A stretch of 64,000 bases of DNA. It comes from Oceanospirillum linum (GTDB lineage Bacteria; Pseudomonadota; Gammaproteobacteria; Pseudomonadales; Halomonadaceae). Made by a program: the position numbers and the translations under genes. Under the pieces are notes generated by a model, which saw nothing but the letters and a program-made list of their open reading frames with translations, ran no database searches and had not been told where the DNA came from. This document shows, piece by piece, positions 42,064-51,333 of this stretch (position 1 is its first letter; every line of letters starts with the position of its first letter). The stretch is from assembly GCF_900182785.1 (NCBI RefSeq), contig NZ_FXTS01000004.1, positions 248,001 through 312,000 on the forward strand. Reading direction: 5' to 3'.

Positions 42064-43434
42064 ATGTTATCCGTAATCAATCCGACAACCGGACAGACAC
42101 TTTATGAAAAACCATCCCTGGACAAAGCCGGAATGGAGCAACGCGTGGAGGCCTCTTACGAGGCCTGGCAGACTTGGCGTAAATTCAGCTTTGCCGACAG
42201 AGCTGTGGTACTGATCAAAGTTGCCCGTATCATGCGCGAAAGTGTTGATATGCTGGCGATACCCATGACAGAAGAGATGGGTAAGCCTATTAAAGAAGCA
42301 AGAGCTGAAGTCATCAAGGCCGCCTGGTGTGCTGAACATTACGCCGAGCATGCTGAGGAGTACCTCAGTCCTAAAACACTGCCATCCGATGCCAGTCACA
42401 GTTATGTGCAGCATCTTCCCATAGGCCCAGCTTTAGGCGTTCTGCCCTGGAACGCCCCTTTCTGGTTGGCATTTCGCTTTTGCGCCCCAACACTGATGGC
42501 CGGTAATACCTGCCTGATGAAGCATGACCCCCATGTACCGGGTTGTGCCGAGGCAATTGCCGGCCTGTTTAAACAAGCAGGAATTCCTGACAACATTATG
42601 CAAAATCTCCCGTTACAGACACCTGAGGTAGAAGCCGCAATCCGGCACCCCCGGATTCAGGCTGTATCCTTCACAGGGTCTGGTAAAGCGGGGAGCATCG
42701 TCGCATCAATCGCTGCCTCAGAAATCAAACCCTCCGTTCTTGAGTTAGGTGGCTCTGACCCCGCCATTGTACTGGCAGATGCTGATCTGGAAGCCGCAGC
42801 CGATGCCATTACTCTGTCACGGATTATCAATGCCGGTCAGTCCTGTATAGCGGCTAAGCGCATCATTGTGGAAGAAGCCGTACACGATAACTTTGTGGCT
42901 AAGCTAAAGCTACGCTTAGAAAAGCTGAAGATGGGAGACCCAAAGGAGGAAAGCACAGATATAGGCCCCATCGCCCGACAAGACCTTAGGGACAATCTCG
43001 ATCGACAGGTGCGGCAGACCCTTGACGCTGGGGGGCGCTGCCTCCTCGGTGGTGAGATTCCTGAGCGGGACGGTTTTTTCTATCCCGTTACTCTGCTGGT
43101 AAATGTCACCAATGAGATGCTGGCCTGCCGCGAAGAAACTTTTGGACCTATCGCTGTAGTGATAAAAGCCTCTGATGCCGATGAAGCAATCAATATCGCC
43201 AACGATACCGAGTATGGCCTCGCAGCATCTATATGGACCGATGCCGAAAGGGGCGAAGCAATGGCCCGGGAAATCATGGCCGGTCAGGTTGTCGTTAACG
43301 GCATCGTAAAAACCGACCCTAGGTTGCCAAGTGGTGGCATAAAGCGCTCAGGCTTTGGCCGGGAGCTAGGCCCTCACGGCATCATGGAGTTTGTAAATAC
43401 TCAGCAAGTCTGGGTTGGGCCCAAAACCGAGTGA
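42064..43434 (+). CDS. doeC: Aldehyde dehydrogenase, probable aspartate-semialdehyde dehydrogenase (DoeC)
   Basis: A 456-residue NAD(P)-dependent aldehyde dehydrogenase. Motifs: GVLPWNAPFWL, SFTGSGKAGSIVA, catalytic Glu in LELGGSDPAIVL, catalytic Cys in NAGQSCIAAKR and late EETFGPIAVV. It resembles the succinate-semialdehyde dehydrogenase subfamily. As the last gene of an ectoine-type operon it would oxidise the semialdehyde made by the transaminase. A GC-rich terminator follows at 43535. Confidence 0.82.
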   Translation: MLSVINPTTGQTLYEKPSLDKAGMEQRVEASYEAWQTWRKFSFADRAVVLIKVARIMRESVDMLAIPMTEEMGKPIKEARAEVIKAAWCAEHYAEHAEEYLSPKTLPSDASHSYVQHLPIGPALGVLPWNAPFWLAFRFCAPTLMAGNTCLMKHDPHVPGCAEAIAGLFKQAGIPDNIMQNLPLQTPEVEAAIRHPRIQAVSFTGSGKAGSIVASIAASEIKPSVLELGGSDPAIVLADADLEAAADAITLSRIINAGQSCIAAKRIIVEEAVHDNFVAKLKLRLEKLKMGDPKEESTDIGPIARQDLRDNLDRQVRQTLDAGGRCLLGGEIPERDGFFYPVTLLVNVTNEMLACREETFGPIAVVIKASDADEAINIANDTEYGLAASIWTDAERGEAMAREIMAGQVVVNGIVKTDPRLPSGGIKRSGFGRELGPHGIMEFVNTQQVWVGPKTE

Positions 43435-43534
43435 CGCCCGATACCCGCAAATTTTTACAACCCCTTACCCAAGAATCACGGAGCAAACAAAAAAGATGTC
43501 CCGAAAGGATTTGTCATTAAATCCTCCCTCTAAA

Positions 43535-43564
43535 CCCCGGTGGCTATTCTGCCGGGGCTTTTTT
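43535..43564 (+). terminator. Terminator of the ectoine-type operon
   Basis: CCCCGG-N11-GCCGGGGC followed by TTTTTT, about 100 bp after the doeC stop. Confidence 0.88.
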
Positions 43565-43749
43565 CAGCTGCCTCAATACAGAAATACCTTTGCAGCATTT
43601 TTGCTAAGATGCACCCAGTAACAAGAAAAACACATTATACAATGGCCCTCATGCGGCACATGCTGTAAGCTTCACCACCGCTTTATGCGGTCCCCTGTAT
43701 GCACCTTGTGCGCCTGCTTTTTTATCTATTTATTAAGAGATCACCGGTT

Positions 43750-45168
43750 ATGAGCTTTGCCGATCTGGGCCTTAGCGCCCCTATTCTTGCCGCCGTCAGC
43801 GAGCAGGGTTATGAAACTCCATCCCCGATTCAGGCACAGGCGATTCCGGCAGTAATCGCAGGCAAAGACGTGATGGCTGCGGCTCAAACCGGCACAGGTA
43901 AAACAGCAGGATTCACCTTGCCGCTGCTGGAGCGCCTGAGCAAAGGTCAGCTTACCAAGAGTAATCAGGTGCGGGCACTGATTCTGACACCGACCAGAGA
44001 ACTTGCCGCACAGGTCGGAGAAAGTGTATCTCTCTACAGCAAAGGCCTGCCTCTGCGCAGCAGTGTAGTATTTGGTGGGGTAAAAATTAACCCACAGATC
44101 GCACGGCTGAAACACGGTTGCGATATTCTGGTTGCGACACCTGGCCGCCTGCTCGACCTCTATCAACAGGGGGCGGTGCGTTTTAACCACCTTGAAATAC
44201 TGGTGCTGGACGAAGCTGACCGTATGCTGGATATGGGCTTTATCCATGATATTCGCAAAATTTTGGCGGTCCTCCCTGCAAAGCGTCAGAATCTGATGTT
44301 TTCAGCGACTTTCTCCGACGAAATTCGCAAGCTGGCAAAAGGTATTGCTCATCAACCGGTTGAAGTATCGGTTGCGCCTGCAAACTCCACTGCACAAACT
44401 GTGAAACAGTGGATTAGTCCGGTAGATAAAAACCGTAAATCGGCCCTGCTTTCCCATCTGATAAAAAGCGAGAGCTGGCATCAGGTATTGGTTTTCACCC
44501 GTACCAAGCATGGTGCGAATAAGCTGACCAAGGTACTGGAAAAGAATGGCATCAGCGCGGCCGCGATTCACGGGAATAAAAGCCAGGGTGCGAGAACTAA
44601 AGCACTGGCTGCTTTTAAAAGCGGTGAGATTAGTACGCTGGTTGCGACAGACATCGCAGCACGGGGATTGGATATTGACCAACTACCCCAGGTCGTCAAT
44701 TTTGAACTGCCAAACGTGCCCGAAGACTACGTACACCGAATTGGCCGCACAGGCAGGGCAGGCGCTTCCGGGCAAGCAGTATCCTTAGTCAGTGCAGATG
44801 AAACTAAACAGCTGAATGATATTGAGCGCCTTATTCAGAATAAACTCGAACGCCATACCGTTGCAGGCTTTGAACCCACAAATGACCTGGGGTCTTCATC
44901 CCCTTCCCGACCTCAGAAGCCAAGGCGCTCACGCCCTCAGGGTGAACATAAAGATGGTCAGCGTTCCGGTGAAAATGCCCGTGGCCATAAGCCTGCCGGT
45001 AAAAACCGTCGTCATGCCGATAAGGCATCAGGTGAGGGCAAGCCCGCTTCACGCGACAAGCTAAGTGCTAATCATTCAAGCTCTGGCAATACATCTCGCC
45101 AGTCTGAGAACAAACCCAAGCGCAGCTTCTCAGCTAACAAACAAACCTCACCTTGGGGTAACCGTTGA
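43750..45168 (+). CDS. rhlE: DEAD-box RNA helicase RhlE
   Basis: About 472 residues from ATG 43750 (MSFADLGLSAPIL). Full DEAD-box set: Q motif (GYETPSPIQAQAIP), AAQTGTGKT, PTRELAAQV, DEAD in VLDEADRMLDMGF, SAT in MFSATF, ARGLDI and HRIGRTGRAG. A long basic, Ser/Gly-rich C-terminal tail (from about 385) is typical of RhlE. An earlier in-frame ATG at 43699 would add hydrophobic residues unlike the family and is rejected. It unwinds RNA in ribosome assembly and mRNA decay. Confidence 0.95.
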   Translation: MSFADLGLSAPILAAVSEQGYETPSPIQAQAIPAVIAGKDVMAAAQTGTGKTAGFTLPLLERLSKGQLTKSNQVRALILTPTRELAAQVGESVSLYSKGLPLRSSVVFGGVKINPQIARLKHGCDILVATPGRLLDLYQQGAVRFNHLEILVLDEADRMLDMGFIHDIRKILAVLPAKRQNLMFSATFSDEIRKLAKGIAHQPVEVSVAPANSTAQTVKQWISPVDKNRKSALLSHLIKSESWHQVLVFTRTKHGANKLTKVLEKNGISAAAIHGNKSQGARTKALAAFKSGEISTLVATDIAARGLDIDQLPQVVNFELPNVPEDYVHRIGRTGRAGASGQAVSLVSADETKQLNDIERLIQNKLERHTVAGFEPTNDLGSSSPSRPQKPRRSRPQGEHKDGQRSGENARGHKPAGKNRRHADKASGEGKPASRDKLSANHSSSGNTSRQSENKPKRSFSANKQTSPWGNR

Positions 45169-45213
45169 CCCGGCGGATTCCAGCCCAATATATCAAGGGC
45201 GATAAGCCCTGAT

Positions 45214-45241
45214 AAAAATGCTCCTGATGGGGCATTTTTTT
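45214..45241 (+). terminator. rhlE terminator
   Basis: AAAATGCTCC-TGAT-GGGGCATTTTTTT hairpin with T-run, 46 bp after the rhlE stop. A second long inverted repeat (AGCCCGCTGA...TCAGCGGGCT, about 45292-45336) lies between it and the convergent ytfJ. Confidence 0.88.
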
Positions 45242-45366
45242 CGCCTGGCCTCCTTAGAACCCGTTGCCAAAATTGCTGGCAGTAAAAGGAAGCCCGCTGA
45301 ATCCGGGGCGAGAAGAGAAGCAGACTCAGCGGGCTTATTACACTTTCAACAAATAAAAACCTGTAT

Positions 45367-45981
45367 TTATTCGAGCAAACGCCGGATCAGAGCCATCACC
45401 TCTTGCTGCTCATGATCATTCAGTTCGCCGTCTTTCACCCAACGCACCCGATTTTCCGTGTCCACCACAATAACTGCAGAGCTTTTCTCCTTCAGCCCCC
45501 AAGCTGAGCGTGCAACGCCCTCTTTATCCAAAACCATCATTGACCATGGAAACTCTTCTTTGCTGCTCTCCAGCTTACCTTTTACAATACCGCCGGTTCC
45601 CCAGATTGCATCATCGGTATTGACGACTGTTACCGTCTGATAACGGTCTTTAGGTAGATTCTCAGCTTTAATACGGTCAATTAACGGAGCATTCAGAGCC
45701 TTGGCTGAAGAACGACCTGCTATATGCTGAATCACATATACCTTGCCCGTTAGCTGCTGGCTTTGCCAGGGACTGTAGTCAATCTTTCCGGCATTAAGCA
45801 CTAGCTCACCGCCATCCTCTACACTCACAGCCGGTAACGATGCCTCAGGGACAACCGCAGCATAACTCTGCCAGGACATACCCAGGATCAGCATCAGAAA
45901 TGCATTTTTAAGCACGACGAATAAGCTCCTTCCCCGTGAGCTATGTTGTATATTTCTCAGATAATGGAATCGGAATGCCAT
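45367..45981 (-). CDS. ytfJ: YtfJ-family periplasmic protein
   Basis: A 204-residue protein whose ATG at 45981 has AGGAG about 7 bp before it. An N-terminal basic stretch leads to a signal peptide (FLMLILGMSWQSYAA). The mature part has the YtfJ thioredoxin-like pattern: GKVYVIQHIAGRSSAKALN, TVTVVNTDDAIWGTGGIVKG, MMVLDKEGVARSAWGLKE and AVIVVDTENRVRWVKDG. There is no CxxC. Function is unknown. A 9-bp tandem repeat lies about 120 bp upstream. Confidence 0.88.
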   Translation of the reverse strand: MAFRFHYLRNIQHSSRGRSLFVVLKNAFLMLILGMSWQSYAAVVPEASLPAVSVEDGGELVLNAGKIDYSPWQSQQLTGKVYVIQHIAGRSSAKALNAPLIDRIKAENLPKDRYQTVTVVNTDDAIWGTGGIVKGKLESSKEEFPWSMMVLDKEGVARSAWGLKEKSSAVIVVDTENRVRWVKDGELNDHEQQEVMALIRRLLE

Positions 45982-46103
45982 AGAAATCTCCTTTCATTTT
46001 TATTTTTATCCCGGATACGTTAATGGCCAGGACTGATTTTCAGGACAATTCAGCCTAAACCAATTCCATTTAATTTAAAACAGTCGTTTGTTTTAATTTT
46101 CAC

Positions 46104-46245
46104 AAAACAGAGAAAACAGAGAAAACAGAGAAAACAGAGAAAACAGAGAAAACAGAGAAAACAGAGAAAACAGAGAAAACAGAGAAAACAGAGAAAACAG
46201 AGAAAACAGAGAAAACAGAGAAAACAGAGAAAACAGAGAAAACAG
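46104..46245. repeat. Perfect 9-bp tandem repeat (AAAACAGAG)n, about 16 copies
   Basis: 142 bp of uninterrupted aaaacagag units between ytfJ (start 45981) and the first cold-shock gene's terminator. Any frame through it gives a simple repeat (for example Cys-Phe-Leu on the minus strand), so coding is unlikely. It lies upstream of ytfJ, where copy-number change could alter promoter spacing. Confidence 0.97.
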
Positions 46246-46266
46246 AAGAGTATGAATTTCAGGCAT

Positions 46267-46293
46267 AAAAAAAGCCAGTCACTAGGACTGGCT
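46267..46293 (-). terminator. Terminator of cold-shock gene copy 1
   Basis: On the minus strand AAGCCAGTC-CTAGT-GACTGGCTT is followed by T residues, 27 bp past the gene's stop. An identical hairpin follows copy 2 at about 46766-46793. Confidence 0.88.
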
Positions 46294-46319
46294 TCTTTCA
46301 AACAAGGTTATCTGTAAAA

Positions 46320-46529
46320 TTACAGAGCAACGATGTTCTCTGCCTGAGGGCCTTTAGCGCCATCAGTAACAGTAAATTCAACTTGCTGACCTTCAGTCAG
46401 AGTTTTGAATCCAGAGCTTGCAATTGCACTGAAGTGAGCAAACACGTCAGGACCAGATTGCTGCTCGATGAAACCAAAACCTTTAGCTTCGTTAAACCAC
46501 TTAACAGTACCACGGATAGTATTAGACAT
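46320..46529 (-). CDS. CspA-family cold-shock protein, copy 1
   Basis: 69 residues with RNP motifs KGFGFIEQ and DVFAHFSAI, identical in protein sequence to copy 2. It binds single-stranded nucleic acid and melts RNA structure. AGGTG lies about 9 bp before the ATG. The long leader (roughly 46530-46690) is shared with copy 2 except for small changes such as a homopolymer length. Confidence 0.97.
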   Translation of the reverse strand: MSNTIRGTVKWFNEAKGFGFIEQQSGPDVFAHFSAIASSGFKTLTEGQQVEFTVTDGAKGPQAENIVAL

Positions 46530-46765
46530 AATAAATTCACCTGAATTTAGAAAAGTAAAAGTGCCTTCAAAGGCGTTTTTTTTGCTGAAGAATAGACTTG
46601 AACTTAGAAACTACAGGACGAGGTATTACGAATAAAACTACGTATTGGAGAATATAAATTAGCGGCTTTCTTTCTAGCTGCAATCATAATACATAAAGAA
46701 AACTAAAATAGCCAGCACTATTTTATAGTGTATATAGAAATAAAAATATCATTAGCCAATAAAAC

Positions 46766-46793
46766 AAAAAAAGCCAGTCACTAGGACTGGCTT
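46766..46793 (-). terminator. Terminator of cold-shock gene copy 2
   Basis: Duplicate of the copy 1 hairpin, AAGCCAGTC/GACTGGCTT with a following T-run on the minus strand. Confidence 0.88.
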
Positions 46794-46818
46794 CTTTCAA
46801 ACAAGGTTATCTGTAAAA

Positions 46819-47028
46819 TTACAGAGCAACGATGTTCTCTGCCTGAGGGCCTTTAGCGCCATCAGTAACAGTAAATTCAACTTGCTGACCTTCAGTCAGA
46901 GTTTTGAATCCAGAGCTTGCAATTGCACTGAAGTGAGCAAACACGTCAGGACCAGATTGCTGCTCGATGAAACCAAAACCTTTAGCTTCGTTAAACCACT
47001 TAACAGTACCACGGATAGTATTAGACAT
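46819..47028 (-). CDS. CspA-family cold-shock protein, copy 2
   Basis: A second 69-residue gene encoding the same protein as copy 1, offset by 499 bp. Gene, terminator and about 160 bp of leader are nearly identical, so this is a recent tandem duplication. Each copy has its own leader and terminator, so both should be expressed independently. Confidence 0.97.
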   Translation of the reverse strand: MSNTIRGTVKWFNEAKGFGFIEQQSGPDVFAHFSAIASSGFKTLTEGQQVEFTVTDGAKGPQAENIVAL

Positions 47029-47275
47029 AATAAATTCACCTGAATTTAGAAAAGTAAAAGTGCCTTCAAAGGCGGTTTTTTGCTGAAGAATAGACTTGAA
47101 CTTAGAAACTACAGGACGAGGTATTACGAATAAAACTACGTATTGGAGAATATAAATTAGCGGCTTTCTTTCTAGCTGCAGTCATAGTACATAAGGACAG
47201 ACCGAATAGCGAGCTTTATTTCAGATATTTCTCTTTCCTCTCCTTTCTCCTCTTTGTCCATTCTGGAGCACCAAT

Positions 47276-47304
47276 AAAAAAACCCCGCTCATGGCGGGGT
47301 TAAC
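47276..47304 (-). terminator. Terminator of the TRAP transporter operon
   Basis: AACCCCGC-TCAT-GGCGGGGTT with a T-run on the minus strand, about 110 bp past the large-permease stop. A 13-bp inverted repeat (47359-47389) lies between. Confidence 0.85.
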
Positions 47305-47414
47305 AGAGTGCTTACGCACAAGCACAGTAAGAAAGTCTGGCAGTATTGCCGCCAGAAAAGGCTTTGATTCAAGACCTGAATCAAAGCCTGTCGGATTGAA
47401 AGTCTTTACGTTGA

Positions 47415-48812
47415 TCAGTACCCGTTCAACTGATCGATATACTCCGGGAGGAACAGAGATATCTGAGGCACATAGGTAATCAGAATCAGGAAGCCCAGCA
47501 GTAGTGCCAGCCAAGGCAGTGCAGCTCTGATCACCCAAACCATACTCCGCCCGGTAATACCTGCTGTCACGAACAGGTTCAAACCTACTGGCGGTGTCAG
47601 CATACCGATCTCCATGTTCACCACCATAATGATACCAAGGTGAATCGGATCAATGCCCAGTTGAGTTGCAATAGGGAACAGGATCGGAGCCATAATCAGC
47701 AGAATCGCGGATGGCTCCATGAAGTTACCCGCCGCCAACAGCAGGATGTTCACCACAATCAGGAAACCCCAGGCAGGCAGGCCCCAACCAATTATCGTTT
47801 CCGCAATGATGTGCGGGATACGCTCAGTGGTCAGAACATGGGCAAATAACATGGCGTTGGCAATGATAAACAGCAGCATCAGAGAAACTTTAGCTGCATC
47901 CAGAACAACACGCTTTACTTCAGCATCAAAGAAAGACTGCGGCAGAGCAATACCGATCTGCGCCAGGTTACGCCCTACACAGGCGCCTATCGACTCACCA
48001 TCATAGCGCCACGGCTTATCTTTCAGAGACCCCATATCCCGGTAACCGAACACAGCAACCAGAAAAGCGTAAACGGCAGCAACCGCAGCTGCTTCAGTCG
48101 GACTCGCCACACCACCATAAATAGAACCCAAAACGATCACGATCAGCATCAGACCGCCCATGGCGATCGCACCTGAGCGGAACAGGGCACGGAACCCAGG
48201 GAATGGCTGAGCCGGGAAGTTTTTGATGCGCGCCACAACATAGATGGCGATCATCAGAATACCGCCCATCATAAGACCCGGAATCATACCCGCCATAAAC
48301 ATACGGGCTGCAGATACCTCTGTCGCCGCAGCATATACCAGCATCACGATAGAGGGTGGAATCAGAATACCCAAAGTACCTGCGTTCGCAATAACACCTG
48401 CGGCAAAACTTTCCGGATAACCAGCCCGAACCATACCGGCAATCACAATAGTACCAATCGCAGCTACCGTTGCAGGTGAAGAACCGGATACGGCTGCAAA
48501 CAACATACAGGCCATAACAGAGGCCATCGCCAGACCACCTTTAACGTGGCCGATACTGTCTACTGCAAAGTTAATCAAACGCTTGGCTACACCACCGGTA
48601 GACAGGAAGGCTGACGACAGGATAAAGAAAGGAATCGCCAGCAGAGTGTAATGATGCGATAACGCTTCAAATAGCTTCAACGATACAGATGCCAGGGAAT
48701 CCCCCGAAAACATCAGAATAGTGCCCACACTGGACAAGCCCAGTGCCACAGCAATTGGCATACCCAGGAAGATACAGCCAAACAAAATCAGGAAAAGTAC
48801 AGCAATTGTCAT
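47415..48812 (-). CDS. dctM: TRAP transporter large permease (DctM)
   Basis: A 465-residue integral membrane protein with about 12 hydrophobic helices. DctM signatures: FGCIFLGMPIAVALGLSS near the N-terminus, IPFFILSSAFLSTGGVAKR, GTLGILIPPSIVMLVYA and LTPPVGLNLFVTAG. It couples Na+ to uptake of the ligand delivered by DctP. The start overlaps the dctQ stop by 4 bases. Confidence 0.95.
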   Translation of the reverse strand: MTIAVLFLILFGCIFLGMPIAVALGLSSVGTILMFSGDSLASVSLKLFEALSHHYTLLAIPFFILSSAFLSTGGVAKRLINFAVDSIGHVKGGLAMASVMACMLFAAVSGSSPATVAAIGTIVIAGMVRAGYPESFAAGVIANAGTLGILIPPSIVMLVYAAATEVSAARMFMAGMIPGLMMGGILMIAIYVVARIKNFPAQPFPGFRALFRSGAIAMGGLMLIVIVLGSIYGGVASPTEAAAVAAVYAFLVAVFGYRDMGSLKDKPWRYDGESIGACVGRNLAQIGIALPQSFFDAEVKRVVLDAAKVSLMLLFIIANAMLFAHVLTTERIPHIIAETIIGWGLPAWGFLIVVNILLLAAGNFMEPSAILLIMAPILFPIATQLGIDPIHLGIIMVVNMEIGMLTPPVGLNLFVTAGITGRSMVWVIRAALPWLALLLGFLILITYVPQISLFLPEYIDQLNGY

Positions 48813-49450
48813 TTGTCTGCTCCCGAAGTACCAGGTTTATTAACATCAGGTCTATCTTGGCTATCTGAGCCGGAATCAGCTTGCTCAGAAGTCATTTTTT
48901 CGGCTTTGGCGCTATCAGCTGCATTCTGCAGCTCTTCCGCCAGATGCATACTTTCCTTACCTTCATCAGCCAGATGGAAGCCATCTTTTTTACCTGTAAG
49001 AATGCCCCAGCCCAACTCAGCGAAACGAATGACCAATAACACAAAGCCCACCGGCATGATCATCATCGCCATCCACTTAGGAATAGGGATATCCTCCATC
49101 TCAATATTGATCATATGCATCAGCTGCAGGTAGTCCCAGGAACCTAACAGGAAAAGGGCGCAATAAACAAAGCACAGTGCGATGGCAACAAGACCGGCCA
49201 GGCGGCGTAGCGGTTCGGGCAGCAATTTTACCGCGACATCAACCCCGATATGCGCACCAATACGCACTCCATAAGAGGCGCCAAACAGTACAAACCATGC
49301 AGCAGTGTAAAGGGTTGCTTCCTGAATCCAGGTCACACCAGTGCTGAAGACAAAGCGCATAATCACTTCAGCAAATACCAGCAGGGTCATGGCGACCAGC
49401 AAGAGAGCAACAATGTTCTCTTCAAGTTTATGAATGAAACGTACAACCAT
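48809..49450 (-). CDS. dctQ: TRAP transporter small permease (DctQ)
   Basis: 213 residues from ATG 49450 (MVVRFIHKLEENIVALLLVA); the frame is open further upstream, but that part crosses an intergenic hairpin. Four hydrophobic helices fit DctQ (LLLVAMTLLVFAEVIMRFVF; LYTAAWFVLFGASYGVRIGAH; LVAIALCFVYCALFLLGSW; MMIMPVGFVLLVIRFAEL). An acidic C-terminal tail of about 45 residues is longer than usual. It forms the permease with DctM. Confidence 0.9.
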   Translation of the reverse strand: MVVRFIHKLEENIVALLLVAMTLLVFAEVIMRFVFSTGVTWIQEATLYTAAWFVLFGASYGVRIGAHIGVDVAVKLLPEPLRRLAGLVAIALCFVYCALFLLGSWDYLQLMHMINIEMEDIPIPKWMAMMIMPVGFVLLVIRFAELGWGILTGKKDGFHLADEGKESMHLAEELQNAADSAKAEKMTSEQADSGSDSQDRPDVNKPGTSGADK

Positions 49451-49570
49451 GATTAAACTCTCATCGTTTCGTGAGCAGGCTCTGTCCGGATAAAAGCCGG
49501 ACGGTGAAAACCATCGGGCCATCAGGTAATGGAATAGAAGCCAAAGGGGGTATGTGAGGGTTTTAAAACA

Positions 49571-49594
49571 CCGCTGCCAGCGCACTGGCAGCGG
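49571..49594 (-). terminator. Hairpin after dctP, likely partial terminator/mRNA stabiliser
   Basis: CCGCTGCCAG-TGCG-CTGGCAGCGG is a perfect 10-bp stem with tetraloop, followed by TGTTTTAAAA on the minus strand. It lies in the 258-bp gap between the binding-protein gene and dctQ, where such hairpins raise binding protein over permease. Confidence 0.75.
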
Positions 49595-49708
49595 CATTTT
49601 CTTCTCTACTACGCGCTCATTAAGTGCATTAAACCGCTCTTAAAGTAGACAGAGCGCTACAACACACCTTACTGAAGAGGCAAAAACCATCTCAGTAAAG
49701 CAAGGTTG

Positions 49709-50696
49709 TTAGTTGTTAGCCTGAACGGCAGCATCAATAACGTCTTTACCAATCTGACGCTCGAACTGTTTCCAAACAGGCTTCATCGCTTCTACCCACT
49801 GCTGACGCTCAGCATCAGAAATTTGCAGGACAGTGGTACGACCAGAGTCGATAATACGTTGACGGTCACCCATCGCTTTCTCTTTCGCTACGCCATTACC
49901 GTAAGCGATCGCCTCATCCATTGCTTTCTTCAGCTCGACACGAACATCATCGTCCAGGCCTTTCCAGAAACGGGCAGAGGTTACAACCATATAGTCCAGA
50001 ACACCGTGGTTGGTCTCAGTCACATAATCCTGAATTTCGAAGAATTTTTTCGAATACAGGTTCGACCATGGGTTTTCAGCACCATCAATCGCTTTAGTCT
50101 GCATCAGGGTGAAAACTTCAGAGAACGGCTTTTTCAAAGGGATCGCATCAACGGCCTCAAACTGAGATACCAGAACGTCTGAAGTCATGATGCGGAATTT
50201 CAGGCCTTCAGCATCTGCAGGCGTGCGCAGAGGCTTGTTAGCTGACATCTGCTTCATACCGTTATGGATATAACCCAGTCCCATCAGACCGCGTTTCTCC
50301 AGTGAAGTCAGTAGCTTCTGGCCAGTAGGGCCTTTCTGGAAACGGTCAACTGCATCCATATCTTTGAACAGGAATGGCAGATCATAGACCTGAAGCTGCT
50401 TGGTGTATTTCTTAAATTTAGACAGGGAAGGCGCAGCAATCTGAACATCGCCCAGCAGCATCGCTTCCAGAACTTTGCCGTCACCGAACAGCTGAGAGTT
50501 TGGATAAACCTCAACATTAACCTTGCCTGGCAGACGGGATTCAGCCAGCTCTTTAAATTTAAGAGCCATCTGACCTTTGGGGGGTATTTTCTGCTACAAC
50601 GTGAGAAAACTTGATCGTTACAGGTGCTGCGAAAGCTGTGGCTGCACTGGCAAACATACATGCTGCAAGCGTAACCGCTTTGGTGAGTGAACGCAT
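49709..50696 (-). pseudogene. dctP: TRAP transporter solute-binding protein DctP with a one-base frameshift near the N-terminus
   Basis: The signal peptide and first mature residues (ATG 50696: MRSLTKAVTLAACMFASAA, then APVTIKFSHVVAENTP) are in one frame. The remaining 286 residues (ALKFKELAESRLPG... to EMKPVWKQFE-type end) are in another. The seam is a run of six G (plus strand, 50579-50584); five would give VVAENTPKGQMALKF and a normal DctP of about 328 residues. The body is of C4-dicarboxylate DctP type (YTKQLQVYDLPFLF; ENPWSNLYSKKF). Either a real homopolymer insertion that abolishes export of the protein, or a sequencing error. Confidence 0.88.
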
Positions 50697-51333
50697 TGAT
50701 CCGACTCCTAATGGAATTTGTTGTTATGTGATATCGCCCTTGGCTTTCGGTTATCTCCACAGGAGCACCCGATATAAGCCAACAGGTATGCAAAAAAGGC
50801 CGGACAACGCCGGCCACAAACTTGCAAAGGCCAGCCCAAATGACTTAAAGGCTGCGACCGCCCCTAAACAATCAAATACTATGCCAACTTAAAAGCACTC
50901 ACATCAAAATGGATAACAATATGATTTAAAAAGGTTTTTTAAAAAAACAACATCCAACAAAAACTTTAAAGCCATCTAATAATGCGCGGATTTCCGCACA
51001 ATACTAAAAAACATAGGCGGACAACCACCCATCTCAGACATCAAAGCATTAGACCTAGGTCTAAAGCGGTTTCACCTGCAACAGAGTTCCGGAAGCCTTA
51101 AGTGTTAAATTCAGTGCGGATTTTCTACAATCCAGCACAAAACAACCGGCATAAAGCGAAGTGTGCGGCATTTCACACAAGATGCCACCAGCAATGCACC
51201 CAATAACGACAGAGCAAGCAAATGACACTTGAATTTCATCGACACTCCCCCATTTGTTAACTCATAGCTTTGTCCGGTGATATGCAGAAATACAGCCAGA
51301 CAGACCGATCCAGCTCTCCCGTAAAGGTCACTT
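50697..51333. promoter_or_regulatory. Divergent intergenic region dctP / yrfG
   Basis: 637 bp without a supported gene. It holds the dctP promoter and leader. A hairpin with a T-run at 50792-50815 reads toward dctP. AAGGT 6 bp before ATG 51334 starts yrfG. I saw no convincing -24/-12 sigma-54 promoter. Confidence 0.5.
50792..50815 (-). terminator. Terminator-like hairpin in the dctP leader
   Basis: GGCCGG-CGTTGT-CCGGCC followed by TTTTTT on the minus strand, about 96 bp before the dctP ATG. No gene lies upstream on this strand within the gap, so it may be an attenuator or the end of a small RNA. Confidence 0.65.

Noticed and set aside
46050..46301. 83-codon ORF with (Cys-Phe-Leu)n
   Set aside because: It only translates the 9-bp minisatellite and a terminator; no ribosome site or family support.
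50697..50900. Sigma-54 type promoter for dctPQM
   Set aside because: Candidate GG and GC pairs do not have the required 10-bp spacing.
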